DNA from: Comamonas testosteroni
GTDB taxonomy: Bacteria > Pseudomonadota > Gammaproteobacteria > Burkholderiales > Burkholderiaceae_C
NCBI RefSeq assembly: GCF_000761245.1
Contig: NZ_AWOR01000046.1
Span: 371,519 to 435,518 of the forward strand
Length of the DNA: 64,000 nucleotides
Direction: 5' to 3'
This document shows, piece by piece, positions 43,139-51,718 of this stretch. The number at the start of each line of letters is the position of its first letter. Position 1 is the first letter of the stretch. The position numbers and the translations under genes are program-made. The notes beneath the pieces are model-generated. The model was not told the DNA's origin. It made no database searches and saw only the letters and a program-made list of their open reading frames with translations.

Positions 43139-44308
43139 TCAGTTGGCTTGGTTCAGTTCGGAAAGCACTTGGCGAGTGTGCTCGCCGAGCGATGGCACGC
43201 GGCCAGGGCGGTGTTTGTAGTCGTCGATTAAGACGACTCCTGGAATATCTGCAGGCGCGCGTTCACCGGCTTGGGTTCCAACGAACAAGTCCTTGGAAAC
43301 ACCTTCCTGCCCGGCGCGAATCTGGTCCATGGTGCGGATGGCTCCAACTACAACGCCAGCGTTGCTCAGCAGCTCACAAACCGCATGGGTACTGTGGTGG
43401 TTGAAGGCAGCGTTGAGCGCCGCAAGCAATGCCGCGCGGTTTTCCACGCGTGCGCGATTGGTCGCAAAACGTGCGTCTTGAGCGAGTTCCGGGCTGCCGA
43501 TGGCGTTGCACAGACGCGGGAAATGCTCCTCGGTATAGGCAGAAACCACCACCATGCCGTCGCTCGTCGCCACCACTTCGGCCGCGGGTGCCACGGTTGG
43601 CTGGCCGTTACCGCGGCGCAGGGGCAGTTTGTTGAACATGCGGTACTCTGCCCAAGCGTTGGCGAGCGACGCCACGGCAATATCGATCAACGAGAGATTA
43701 ATGAGCGCACCGCGCCCGTTCACGCTGCGGCGAAACAGCGCTGCCAGCACGCCACTGGTGAGCGATTGCGCGGTGAGTATGTCGACAGCGGTGAAGCCAA
43801 CACGAACGGGATCGCGCCCGGCCTCGCCGTTCAGGCTCATCATGCCGCTTTCGGCCTGGGCAGCGATGTCAAGGCCTGCCCGCAAGCTGGCAGGACCGCG
43901 TTGGCCGAAGCCACTGACTTGTCCATAGATCAGGCGTGGGAACTGCGACATCAGTTCTTCTGCGCTCAGGCCCAGCTTGTGCATGGCACCGGGGCGCATG
44001 TTCTGTAAGACGATGTCGGCACTGGCAACCAGCTTGAGCGCAGCGGCGCGCCCCGCATCGCTGCGTAAGTCGAGCACCACTGAGCGTTTGCCGCGGTTGT
44101 AGGCAGTGAACATGGGGCCACAGTCGTCATGGGTCCAGCCGAGCTGACGGGCTGCATCACCTGCTGAAGGTTCGATCTTGATGACCTCCGCGCCCAAGTC
44201 CGCGAGCGATTGGGCTGCGGCGGGCACGGCAATGTATTGGCCGAATTCGATCACGCGCACGCCTGCCAGCGGCGCGTCGTTTGGTACAGAGTTGATGGCA
44301 GATGTCAT
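43139..44308 (-). CDS. CaiB/BaiF family (class III) CoA-transferase
   Basis: A 389-residue protein with the class III signature: PLAGVRVIEFGQYIAVPAAAQSLADLGAEVIKIEP, then MFTAYNRGKRSVVLDLRSDAGRAAALKLVASADIVLQNMRPGAMHKLGL. The catalytic aspartate is expected in the GLDIAAQAESGMMSLNG region. It transfers CoA between carboxylates and probably activates the operon's substrate. The neighbouring enoyl-CoA hydratase gene ends 6 bases upstream. The N-terminal start MTSAINSVPNDA is a reasonable short extension. Confidence 0.92.
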   Translation of the reverse strand: MTSAINSVPNDAPLAGVRVIEFGQYIAVPAAAQSLADLGAEVIKIEPSAGDAARQLGWTHDDCGPMFTAYNRGKRSVVLDLRSDAGRAAALKLVASADIVLQNMRPGAMHKLGLSAEELMSQFPRLIYGQVSGFGQRGPASLRAGLDIAAQAESGMMSLNGEAGRDPVRVGFTAVDILTAQSLTSGVLAALFRRSVNGRGALINLSLIDIAVASLANAWAEYRMFNKLPLRRGNGQPTVAPAAEVVATSDGMVVVSAYTEEHFPRLCNAIGSPELAQDARFATNRARVENRAALLAALNAAFNHHSTHAVCELLSNAGVVVGAIRTMDQIRAGQEGVSKDLFVGTQAGERAPADIPGVVLIDDYKHRPGRVPSLGEHTRQVLSELNQAN

Positions 44309-44313
44309 GGCGC

Positions 44314-45111
44314 TTACTGATCCTGCTGTCCAAAAACGGGCCGACGCTTTTCAAAGAAAGCATTCGCACCTTCCTTGAAATCCGCTCCCGCAAAGAGTCC
44401 GGGCGCATTGTCGAGCTGGAACGCGAGCGCATCTTCCAGCGACATTGGCGCGCGGCGCAAGCCGGCCTTGATGCGGCCAAACGGGCGCTGCGGCCCACGT
44501 GCAATCTTGTGCGCCAACGCAAGCGCTGTGGGCAGCGCGCTGCCATCCGCCACATGCTCATCGGCAAGGCCGGTTTGCAAGGCGCGCTCGGCGTTCACTT
44601 CGGTGGCCAGCAGCATCATGCGGCGGGCTTGCGTAGTACCGACGCGTGACGGCAGCGACCAAAACAGCGCAGCATCCGGCATCGCACCGACGCGGGTGAA
44701 GGCGCTGCAAAACATTGCGTCTTTTCCCGCCACCACCAAATCGCAGGCCAGCGCCAGACCCAGTCCCGCACCATAGGCCGGGCCATCGACCGCAGCGATG
44801 ATGAGCTTGTCACTGAGCGCAAGGCGTCGATACAGCCAAGCATTCCTCGTCATATTGCGACGCACTTCGGCCTCGCTTTTTTCCGAGAGCTGGCGCAGAT
44901 CGCCGCCCGAACAGAATGCGCCACCCGCGCCCGTCAGCACGGCAGCGCGCAGTGTGGGGTCTTGCTCCAGCTCTTCGAGTGCGTTTAGCAAACCGTCCAG
45001 CACACCGGGCGCTTGCAAAGAATTGCGCACTTGCGGCGCATTGATGGTCATGCACAGCACGCCCGTTTCGCGTGAGGTGATGAGCGATGGATGCTCTTGC
45101 GTATTTGTCAT
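44314..45111 (-). CDS. Enoyl-CoA hydratase/isomerase family protein
   Basis: A 265-residue crotonase-fold protein. LRAAVLTGAGGAFCSGGDLRQL is the first oxyanion-hole motif, and KLIIAAVDGPAYGAGLGLALACDLVVAGKDAMFCSAFTRVGAMPDAALFWSLPSRVG carries the second glycine and the following catalytic loop. The catalytic glutamate pair of true hydratases is not clearly kept (GAMPDA in place of GxxPExG), so it could be an isomerase or another crotonase. Its start overlaps the stop of the acyl-CoA dehydrogenase gene by four bases. Confidence 0.88.
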   Translation of the reverse strand: MTNTQEHPSLITSRETGVLCMTINAPQVRNSLQAPGVLDGLLNALEELEQDPTLRAAVLTGAGGAFCSGGDLRQLSEKSEAEVRRNMTRNAWLYRRLALSDKLIIAAVDGPAYGAGLGLALACDLVVAGKDAMFCSAFTRVGAMPDAALFWSLPSRVGTTQARRMMLLATEVNAERALQTGLADEHVADGSALPTALALAHKIARGPQRPFGRIKAGLRRAPMSLEDALAFQLDNAPGLFAGADFKEGANAFFEKRRPVFGQQDQ

Positions 45112-46220
45112 GCGTAGCCTGCCTTAAAAGAAAGCGCGGCAAGGCGCTCGTGATGCACGGCTGCGCCGCCATACAGCGATGTAGCGAGCGCCAGGCGGCG
45201 CAGGTATTCGCCGAGTTCGTACTCCTCAGTCATGCCGATCGCGCCGTGCAACTGCAGGGTTTCTTCCCACACGTGACGGGCCACGTCGATGCAGCGAATG
45301 GCAAGCGCTGACACATTGCCTGGCGATGGCTCGTTGGCGACGTAGCGCCACAAGGCTTTGAGCTCTTGCACTTCTACATAAAGATCAACCAGCCGGTGCT
45401 GCACCACTTGGTTGCTGCTAATGCTGCGCCCAAACTGCTTGCGGGTCTTCACATACTCAATGGTGGTGGCGAGCGCCACACTGGCCGCGCCAGCCGTTTC
45501 CGCACAATGCGCGATGATGCCGCGATCAATAGCCGATTGCACCAACACTTGCATTTGCGCCCAAGGGGCCTTGCGCAGCAGCGTTGCCGGTGATTTCTCT
45601 AACTGCAAAGAGGCAGCGTGGCGACCGTCGTACAGGCGTTGGTTGCCGAGCGTGAGGCCAGCCGCATCGGCGTTGACGAAAAATAGGCCGTAGTCGTCGT
45701 CGGCAATGCGTGCAACCAGCAGCAATGCATCCGCACCCGAAAGTCCGGGCGAAAGTCCTTTGGCGCCGCTGATTGAAAAACCGTCAGGTATCTGTTGAGC
45801 CGTGGCGTTTGCAGGCATCACGAGGCCCTCGCATTGCGGCTCCCACATCGCAAAGGCCATACGTTTTTGACCACTTGCAAGATCGCCAAGCCATTGGCTG
45901 CGCAGCGCACCTTCGGCGGTCTGCACCATCAAATGACTGGCGACGATGGCGTTGGCGACAAAGGGCTCGATCAGTAGCGCACGGCCCAACTCTTCGGCGA
46001 GCACGCACAGGTCTTCCAGACTGCCGCCAAGACCCTCGTCTTCGGCGGGAATGGGGAAGGCCAGCCATCCCATTTCGGCGATTTCGCCCCAGCGCTCTGG
46101 CGGGCAGCCGTCGTTGTGTGCGGCCGAGGCTTCGCGTTGTGCGGGCGAGCTGGTTTGCGTGGCCCAACGCCGAACACTGTCGGCAATCATTTGCTGCTCT
46201 TGTTGCTGGGTGTCGCTCAT
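45108..46220 (-). CDS. Acyl-CoA dehydrogenase, short subunit (subunit 1 of a pair)
   Basis: A 370-residue member of the acyl-CoA dehydrogenase fold: MGWLAFPIPAEDEGLGGSLEDLCVLAEELGRALLIEPF, the middle domain with MAFAMWEPQCEG, and the C-terminal RKQFGRSISSNQVVQHRLVDLYVEVQELKALWRYV and LQLHGAIGMTEEYELGEYLRRL. It starts four bases inside the next acyl-CoA dehydrogenase gene. Translationally coupled pairs of this type form alpha2beta2 enzymes in steroid and branched-chain acid breakdown. A matching heteromer is inferred. It uses FAD to desaturate an acyl-CoA. Confidence 0.9.
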   Translation of the reverse strand: MSDTQQQEQQMIADSVRRWATQTSSPAQREASAAHNDGCPPERWGEIAEMGWLAFPIPAEDEGLGGSLEDLCVLAEELGRALLIEPFVANAIVASHLMVQTAEGALRSQWLGDLASGQKRMAFAMWEPQCEGLVMPANATAQQIPDGFSISGAKGLSPGLSGADALLLVARIADDDYGLFFVNADAAGLTLGNQRLYDGRHAASLQLEKSPATLLRKAPWAQMQVLVQSAIDRGIIAHCAETAGAASVALATTIEYVKTRKQFGRSISSNQVVQHRLVDLYVEVQELKALWRYVANEPSPGNVSALAIRCIDVARHVWEETLQLHGAIGMTEEYELGEYLRRLALATSLYGGAAVHHERLAALSFKAGYA

Positions 46221-47404
46221 AGTCCGAGTACCTGTTTGGCGAGAATATTGTGTTGAATTTCACTGGAGCCACCGGCGATGGTGTAGCCCCGTGCAAGAAA
46301 GCGGCGCGAGGATGCGGTGCCCGCAATGCGCCCCATCTGCGGGGCATCGCTTTTGCCTGCAAGCCAGGCGGGGCTGAGTGCAAACGCATCGGCGCCGAGG
46401 CCGTCGACGATGAGTTCTTCCCACAGCTGAATCAAGCGGCTGCCACGCATCTTGAGCATGGAGACTTCCGCGCCAAGCAACTCGCCCGCCTGCTGGCGTT
46501 GGATAAAGCGGCCCGCGTTGGCTTCGAGCGCCAGCAGGCGCGATTGCAGATCGGCAAAGCGTTCCCGAAACCAGTGCTGCTCGCCAACGGGTTTGCCCAG
46601 ATGCATATGCGTAAGCCCAATCTCACGCGCACGTGTCATGCGGCGCTTGTTTTCACCGATGCGCGCGAGTTTCAGCCGCTCAAATTCCAGCAGCGACTTG
46701 GCCACCGTCCAGCCCTTGTTTTCCTCGCCTACGATTTGATCCACGGGCACGTGCACGTTGTCGAGGAACACTTCGTTGAAAACCACCCAACCGTGAATGC
46801 CGACGATGGGGCGCACAGTGATGCCGGGCGATGTCATATCGATCAGCAAAAAGGAAATGCCCTCTTGCGGCTTGCCACCTTGGGCTGTGCGAACGAGGCA
46901 GAACATCCAGTCGGAGTACTGTGCATACGAAGTCCAGATCTTCGAACCGTTGACCACGTAGTGGTCGCCATCACGCTTGGCCTGGGTGGCGAGCGACGCG
47001 AGATCCGAGCCTGCGTTGGGCTCCGAGTAGCCCTGGCACCACCACTGATCGCCAGCGGCAATCGCGGGCAAAAAGCGCTCTTTTTGCGCCTCACTGCCGT
47101 AGTGCATGATCACCGGGCCGAGCATGTCGAAGGTCACGCTGTTGAGCTCCGGCGCGTGGCCTTGCGCCATTTCTTCGTCAAACACCATTTGCTGTTCGAC
47201 GCTCCATTCCTGACCGCCCCAGCGCTTGAACCAATGCGGCACGAGGAGGCCATCAGCGGTAAGGATTTTGTGCCAACGCACCATTTGCTCACGCGTGTGC
47301 TGCTGGCCGCGCTGCGTGGTTTCGCGAACGTCCTGGGGAAGGCGTTCGCCGACAAATTGGCGTATCTTTTTGCGGAATGCCGCAAGTTCGGTGCTCTCTT
47401 GCAT
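46217..47404 (-). CDS. Acyl-CoA dehydrogenase (subunit 2 of a pair)
   Basis: A 395-residue acyl-CoA dehydrogenase: WGGQEWSVEQQMVFDEEMAQGHAPELNSVTFDMLGPVIMHYGSEAQKERFLPAIAAGDQWWCQGYSEPNAGSDLASLATQAKRDGDHYVVNGSKIWTSYAQ, and at the end GTASSRRFLARGYTIAGGSSEIQHNILAKQVLGL. The QGYSEPNAGSDL segment binds flavin and substrate. IAGGSSEIQHNILA matches the FadE family used in steroid side-chain and isoprenoid catabolism. Its stop overlaps the start of the short-subunit gene. Confidence 0.93.
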   Translation of the reverse strand: MQESTELAAFRKKIRQFVGERLPQDVRETTQRGQQHTREQMVRWHKILTADGLLVPHWFKRWGGQEWSVEQQMVFDEEMAQGHAPELNSVTFDMLGPVIMHYGSEAQKERFLPAIAAGDQWWCQGYSEPNAGSDLASLATQAKRDGDHYVVNGSKIWTSYAQYSDWMFCLVRTAQGGKPQEGISFLLIDMTSPGITVRPIVGIHGWVVFNEVFLDNVHVPVDQIVGEENKGWTVAKSLLEFERLKLARIGENKRRMTRAREIGLTHMHLGKPVGEQHWFRERFADLQSRLLALEANAGRFIQRQQAGELLGAEVSMLKMRGSRLIQLWEELIVDGLGADAFALSPAWLAGKSDAPQMGRIAGTASSRRFLARGYTIAGGSSEIQHNILAKQVLGL

Positions 47405-47448
47405 GGGTGTAAAAACCTAGAGTGAAATTCAAGCGGGATCAGCCTGCA

Positions 47449-48618
47449 TCAGGCGCAAATGCTATGGCGCAGCGCACGTTTGGCAATCGCCGATCGATGG
47501 ACTTCGGACGCGCCGTCATAAATCCGGAAGGGCCGCATCTGGCGATAAATCATCGACACCGGCGTGTCCTCGGAGATGCCAAGTGCGCCGCAAATTTGCA
47601 CCGCTGAGTCCGCCACTTTGCAGACCACTTCGGAGACAAACACCTTGGCCATTGAGGAGTGATGGCGAATCGATTCGCCCGCATCCAGCATTCGCGCCAC
47701 ATCGCGCGTCATCAGGCGTGCGGCGTACAGCTCGATATGCGCATCGGCAATCATGGACTGCACCATCTGGTGCTCGCCCAGCTTCACTCCATAAGATTCG
47801 CGGTGTGATGCGTACTCTTGTGCGATATCCATCGCACGAGACGCCATACCGATAAAGCGCATGCAGTGAAACAGGCGTGCGCCTTCAAGGCGTAGCTGTG
47901 CGTATTCGAGGCCACGGCCTTCTTCGCCGATCAATGCGCTCGCAGGCACGCGGCAGTTGGTGAGCGTGATCTCGCCGTGGCCACCGGCATCAAACGGCTC
48001 CATCGTCGGCACGTCGCGCACCAGGCGATAACCCGGGGTGTCTGTGTCCACCAGAAACCAGGAGACACCGCCCTCGGTGCGTGCCACAACAATCGCTACG
48101 TCGGCCCGCACTGCGCCGGTGATAAACCATTTGTGGGCATTGATTTCCCAGCCGCCTTCGGGCAGACGCTTGGCCGTGGCGCTGAGCATGCGCGGGTCGG
48201 AGCCTACGCCAGGCGCGGGCTCGGTCATTGCAAAGCAGGAATGCAGATCGCCCGTGCGCAGCGGCTCCAGATAGCGCTGTTGCTGCTCGGGCGAGCCCAA
48301 CTTTTCCAGCGCGTATATGTCTGGCTGAGTTGGCGGAGCGCATTGCAAAACCGCAGGGCCCAAAAAGCTGCGGCCCGCTTCTTCCAGATAGCTGCAGCAT
48401 TCCTCCCAGCTCAGCGCGAGGCCACCATATTCACGCGCTGTGCGTGCGGCGCCAAAGCCGCGCGCCACGGCCTTGCGTTGCAACGCGCGTGTGGTTTCTT
48501 GCAAGGCTTTGGCATCACCAGCTTGAAGCAAATGCTCTTGCGGAACGACTTCGCTGGCGATGAACTCGCGCAGCTCGCCGATCAGGGTTTGAAACTCGTG
48601 TTCGGGGCGCGTTCTCAT
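47449..48618 (-). CDS. Acyl-CoA dehydrogenase (third in operon)
   Basis: A 389-residue protein from MRTRPEHEFQTLIGELREFI. The flavin motif reads HSCFAMTEPAPGVGSDPRMLSATAKRLPEGGWEINAHKWFITGAV, followed by RESYGVKLGEHQMVQSMIADAHIELYAARLMTRDVARML and the end segment GALGISEDTPVSMIYRQMRPFRIYDGASEVHRSAIAKRAL. It belongs to the group with CaiA-like or phytanoyl-type dehydrogenases. Its start overlaps the stop of the Bug binding protein gene by four bases; a longer upstream frame is antisense-shadow sequence. Confidence 0.92.
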   Translation of the reverse strand: MRTRPEHEFQTLIGELREFIASEVVPQEHLLQAGDAKALQETTRALQRKAVARGFGAARTAREYGGLALSWEECCSYLEEAGRSFLGPAVLQCAPPTQPDIYALEKLGSPEQQQRYLEPLRTGDLHSCFAMTEPAPGVGSDPRMLSATAKRLPEGGWEINAHKWFITGAVRADVAIVVARTEGGVSWFLVDTDTPGYRLVRDVPTMEPFDAGGHGEITLTNCRVPASALIGEEGRGLEYAQLRLEGARLFHCMRFIGMASRAMDIAQEYASHRESYGVKLGEHQMVQSMIADAHIELYAARLMTRDVARMLDAGESIRHHSSMAKVFVSEVVCKVADSAVQICGALGISEDTPVSMIYRQMRPFRIYDGASEVHRSAIAKRALRHSICA

Positions 48619-49595
48619 TGCTGAATCGCCTTCATCATTTTGGTCCAGCGCTGGACATCGTTTTCGATGAATGTGGTGAATTCTTTGGTGTCCATGAAGG
48701 CTTCTTCGCCAGCGGCGGCAATGAGGCGCTTTTTTACTTCTTCTGTGGCAGTGGCCTCGCGCATTGCGGCTTCGAGCTTTTGAATGATGACTTGCGGCGT
48801 GCCTGCGGGCGCGTGTAAGCCGTACCAAGACACAGCAGTTGCTTCAGGAAAACCAGCTTCCGCGAACGTTGGCACGTCCGGCAACTCATTGGAGCGTTTG
48901 TCACTAATGTTGGCCAGCACACGTAGCTTCTTGCCGTTGATCTGCGGAATTGCCACGGCAGACGGAAGGATCGACATCGACACGCGGTTATTGATGAGAT
49001 CCGGAATCGCGGGCGGCGCACCCTTGTACATCACCATCTCCAGCGGAATGCCCGCAGCCGTGCGGAACATCATCGTGGACATGGACTGCGGCGTGCCGAT
49101 GCCACCATCCGCGTATTGCAGCGGCGGTGATGCCTTCTTTGCCATGTCGACGAATTCGCGCACAGTCTTGGCGGGCGATGTCATCGGCACGGTGAAGTAG
49201 CTGGTAGACAGCGAGAAGCGGCCAATTGGCGTGAAATCCTGCATTTTCCAACGCAGATTGCTTTCCATGAGCGGCGTGTTGATCAGAAACGAGGCCGACA
49301 CAAGCAAGGTATAGCCGTCTGGCGCTGCACGTGCCACCGTTTCAGCGGCAATGCTGCCGCTCGCGCCGGGCTTGGCTTCCACCACGATAGGTTGTTTGAG
49401 GATGCCTTGCAGCGTTTGAGTGAGCGCCCGAGTCTGCACATCAACCACGCCACCGGCAGCATAGGGCACGATGACGTGGATAGGGCGTTTTGGATAGTCG
49501 CCACCCGGCGCGGCCAGTGCATTACACGTAAAGGTGCTGGCACCCAAGGCAGCCGCGCCGCTTAGCAGCGCGCTCATGATTTTTCTGCGTTGCAT
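48615..49595 (-). CDS. Bug/TctC-family periplasmic solute-binding protein
   Basis: A 326-residue protein with signal peptide MQRRKIMSALLSGAAALGASTFTCNALAAPGG. The Bug fold is clear: YPKRPIHVIVPYAAGGVVDVQTRALTQTLQGILKQPIVVEAKPGASGSIAAETVARAAPDGYTLL. Such proteins bind organic acids for tripartite tricarboxylate or other importers, or sense them. TctA/TctB transport genes are not present here. Position as the first operon gene, divergent from the GntR regulator, suggests it captures the operon's carboxylic substrate. Confidence 0.93.
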   Translation of the reverse strand: MQRRKIMSALLSGAAALGASTFTCNALAAPGGDYPKRPIHVIVPYAAGGVVDVQTRALTQTLQGILKQPIVVEAKPGASGSIAAETVARAAPDGYTLLVSASFLINTPLMESNLRWKMQDFTPIGRFSLSTSYFTVPMTSPAKTVREFVDMAKKASPPLQYADGGIGTPQSMSTMMFRTAAGIPLEMVMYKGAPPAIPDLINNRVSMSILPSAVAIPQINGKKLRVLANISDKRSNELPDVPTFAEAGFPEATAVSWYGLHAPAGTPQVIIQKLEAAMREATATEEVKKRLIAAAGEEAFMDTKEFTTFIENDVQRWTKMMKAIQQ

Positions 49596-49613
49596 GTCTT
49601 GTCTCCATTTTTA

Positions 49614-49641
49614 TGTGCAATGGAAAAATCTCCATTGCACA
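49614..49641. promoter_or_regulatory. Perfect 11-bp palindrome in the operon promoter
   Basis: TGTGCAATGGA and TCCATTGCACA are exact inverted repeats around six bases, 19 bases upstream of the Bug gene start. It may be an operator for the divergent GntR regulator or a mRNA hairpin in the leader. Confidence 0.65.
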
Positions 49642-49644
49642 CAC

Positions 49645-49693
49645 CTGTCATAATAGGTTGCATGCAAAGATCTAGCAATACCTGTTATGACAG
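49645..49693. promoter_or_regulatory. Long-spaced inverted repeat, probable GntR operator
   Basis: CTGTCATAATAGGT and ACCTGTTATGACAG pair at 13 of 14 positions with 21 bases between. Each half has AGGT/ACCT ends and a CTGTnATgACAG-like core, in the style of GntR/HutC sites. It lies 70 bases before the GntR gene and 50 bases before the operon start, so one regulator could control both directions. Confidence 0.7.
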
Positions 49694-49763
49694 CACATGG
49701 TTGCAAGGGCGATCAAGTTCTGCCTGCCAACCCAATATCTAACGGATATAGTGCACGTCAGAC

Positions 49764-50543
49764 ATGCCTAAAACCAAGACCGAAAAATCTGTCGCCAGCG
49801 CATCAGCGGCGCAGCAAGAACAAAAAAATCAAACCGATCTGCCACTGTTTGCACAGGTGCAGCAAAGCCTGCGCCAAAGCATTTTGGAAAAGCAACTCGC
49901 GCCAGGTCAAAAGCTTCCTTCCGAATCCAAGCTGCAAGCGCAGTTTGGCGTTAGCCGAATCACGGTGCGGCAGGCGTTATCGGCGCTTCAGGCGGAAGGT
50001 TTGGTGGAAACCTTTAATGGCAAGGGGAGTTTTGTCACCCGTCCCTCGAATGCGCCGCAGCTTGGAATGCTCACCGGCTTTTATGAGCACATGCGCTCCA
50101 AGGGCTATCACGCGCAGGGCAAAACGCTTGCGGTGCGCACGGTGAAAGCGTCGACACGTGTCGCACATAGTCTGAAGCTGGCGGTAGGCGCACCGCTGAC
50201 CTGCATTTCTCATGTGCGCCTTGTTGACGGCGAGGCGATCGTCTGCGGCAAGCTATTTGCCCCTCCCTCTATAGCAGAGGCACTGCTGGCTCATGACTTG
50301 GAGACAGCGGACACCATGAGTGTGCTGGAAGCCAATTTGGGGTATCGGCTGGAAAGCACGCACATTGAAGCCAGCGCTGTGGCCGCTGGCGTGGAACGCG
50401 GCAAAATTTTGAACGTGGCACCTGATACGCCGCTCTTGTATGTGAGCTTTGTGCCGCATGACATAGAAAACCAGCCGCTGATATATGCGCAGATGTATTT
50501 TCGACCCGACAAGTTCACTTACCGGGCAGTGATTCGTCGCTGA
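49764..50543 (+). CDS. GntR-family regulator with UTRA ligand domain (HutC type)
   Basis: A 259-residue protein. After a polar N-terminus, residues 26-95 carry the GntR winged helix (LFAQVQQSLRQSILEKQLAPGQKLPSESKLQAQFGVSRITVRQALSALQAEGLVETFNGKGSFVT). Residues about 100-255 match the UTRA ligand domain (HVRLVDGEAIVCGKLFAPPSIAEALL, then PLLYVSFVPHDIENQPLIYAQMYFRPDKFTYRAVI). It probably binds a pathway intermediate and represses the divergent acyl-CoA operon through the palindromes between the two. Confidence 0.93.
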   Translation: MPKTKTEKSVASASAAQQEQKNQTDLPLFAQVQQSLRQSILEKQLAPGQKLPSESKLQAQFGVSRITVRQALSALQAEGLVETFNGKGSFVTRPSNAPQLGMLTGFYEHMRSKGYHAQGKTLAVRTVKASTRVAHSLKLAVGAPLTCISHVRLVDGEAIVCGKLFAPPSIAEALLAHDLETADTMSVLEANLGYRLESTHIEASAVAAGVERGKILNVAPDTPLLYVSFVPHDIENQPLIYAQMYFRPDKFTYRAVIRR

Positions 50544-50893
50544 GCCGGCGACGGATAGATTTCAATTAGTTGAGATCACGAGCGCTTTGACAATCAAACG
50601 ATTACGACTGCTTTGTGCCGGTAAGCGTAAGTCGCGAACGTGGCGGTCGTCGGCAGCTATCGCTGCACAGCAGACATTGCTGGTATCAGCTCGAACGACA
50701 GCAACGGGTCGTTCTGAGACGGTCACCTACCGGCCAGATGCAGCCGGTCAGCCTTTGCCGCTTAAAGCTAAATATGTGGCGTGTGACAAGTTCAAGTCAG
50801 CAATGAGCGGCGCCTTGTCTGGATTTATGTGGTGGTTCAGCCGAGCTGTCAGCATGCAACGACCAAGGGTATGCGGCGCATCTAGAATTTGGT
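50544..50893. other. Repeat-bearing spacer, no gene seen
   Basis: About 350 bases between the GntR and HD-domain genes. GAACGAC and GTCGTTC form an inverted repeat at 50693-50714 around AGCAACGG, the same core found at 63437-63457. The other half contains GCGGTCGTC, related to the motif in the 229-bp repeats. Confidence 0.65.
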
Positions 50894-51475
50894 ATGAATA
50901 TTGAGAACATCAAGGGCCGTTTGGCCTTCCTCCAAGAGGCTGAAAAGCTCAAGAGCGTGCTCCGAAGCTCGCACACTTCGACGGGCAGAGAGGAAAGCAC
51001 CGCCGAACACACTTGGCGCCTGTGCCTCATGGCTATGACCTTCGCGGACGAGTTGGCTGGCATGGATATGCTCAAGATTCTCAAAATGTGCCTCGTTCAT
51101 GATTTGGGCGAAGCTATTCACGGTGACATCCCTGCTATCGAAAAAAACCAGCATCCCAACAAGAGCGCGCAAGAAAAGACCGACCTCTTGTATTTGACAC
51201 GCTCACTCGATGCATCTCACCAAAATGCCATCCTAGCGCTCTGGCAAGAGTATGAGGACGCAGCTTCACCCGAGGCAAAAGCTGTTAAAGCACTGGATAA
51301 GCTTGAAACTATCCTTCAGCACAACCAAGGGGTCAACCCGCCTGATTTCGACTACGAGTTCAATCTGACCTACGGCCAGAAACACACGAGCGCCGATCCG
51401 CTATTTGCCTTAATGCGTAGCATCATTGATGAAGCCACGCGCCAAAGAATGGCCGGAAAAAGCAGTTCTGTGTGA
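50894..51475 (+). CDS. HD-domain phosphohydrolase (YfbR-like)
   Basis: A 193-residue protein. The HD pattern is present: TAEHTWRLCLMAMTFADELAGMDMLKILKMCLVHDLGEAIHGDIPA, with HxxxH and HD metal ligands, a third histidine region further on and a late Asp (KALDKLETIL). YfbR-like enzymes release inorganic phosphate from deoxynucleoside monophosphates. No signal peptide was seen. It is flanked by repeat-bearing spacers, and its codon use is less GC-biased, so it may be acquired. Confidence 0.85.
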   Translation: MNIENIKGRLAFLQEAEKLKSVLRSSHTSTGREESTAEHTWRLCLMAMTFADELAGMDMLKILKMCLVHDLGEAIHGDIPAIEKNQHPNKSAQEKTDLLYLTRSLDASHQNAILALWQEYEDAASPEAKAVKALDKLETILQHNQGVNPPDFDYEFNLTYGQKHTSADPLFALMRSIIDEATRQRMAGKSSSV

Positions 51476-51507
51476 CTGCATTGGGTCGTGTTGCGACGCT
51501 CGCACAT

Positions 51508-51524
51508 CGGCCAGAAGCAGTCGT
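51508..51524 (+). repeat. Copy of the CGGCCAGAAGCAGT motif
   Basis: Seventeen bases (CGGCCAGAAGCAGTCGT) identical to the copy at 39671-39687, in the 243-base gap between the HD gene and the porin gene. Apart from this motif nothing is recognised in the gap. Confidence 0.65.
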
Positions 51525-51718
51525 CCAAGTCATTGGTCCGAGTTTCTGCTTCAGGACTGATTGCCACCCTCATTTGCTCAAAGCATGCTATTTCCTGCCG
51601 ATGACCGCGCAACCCGTTGCCACCCGACCGAAGGCCGCGGAACTCTCTATAAGTAGTGCGATGGCAGGGCTAGAGGCGGAGCACTAACTGGTGCTCTCGG
51701 TTGCACTTTAGTCAAGCA

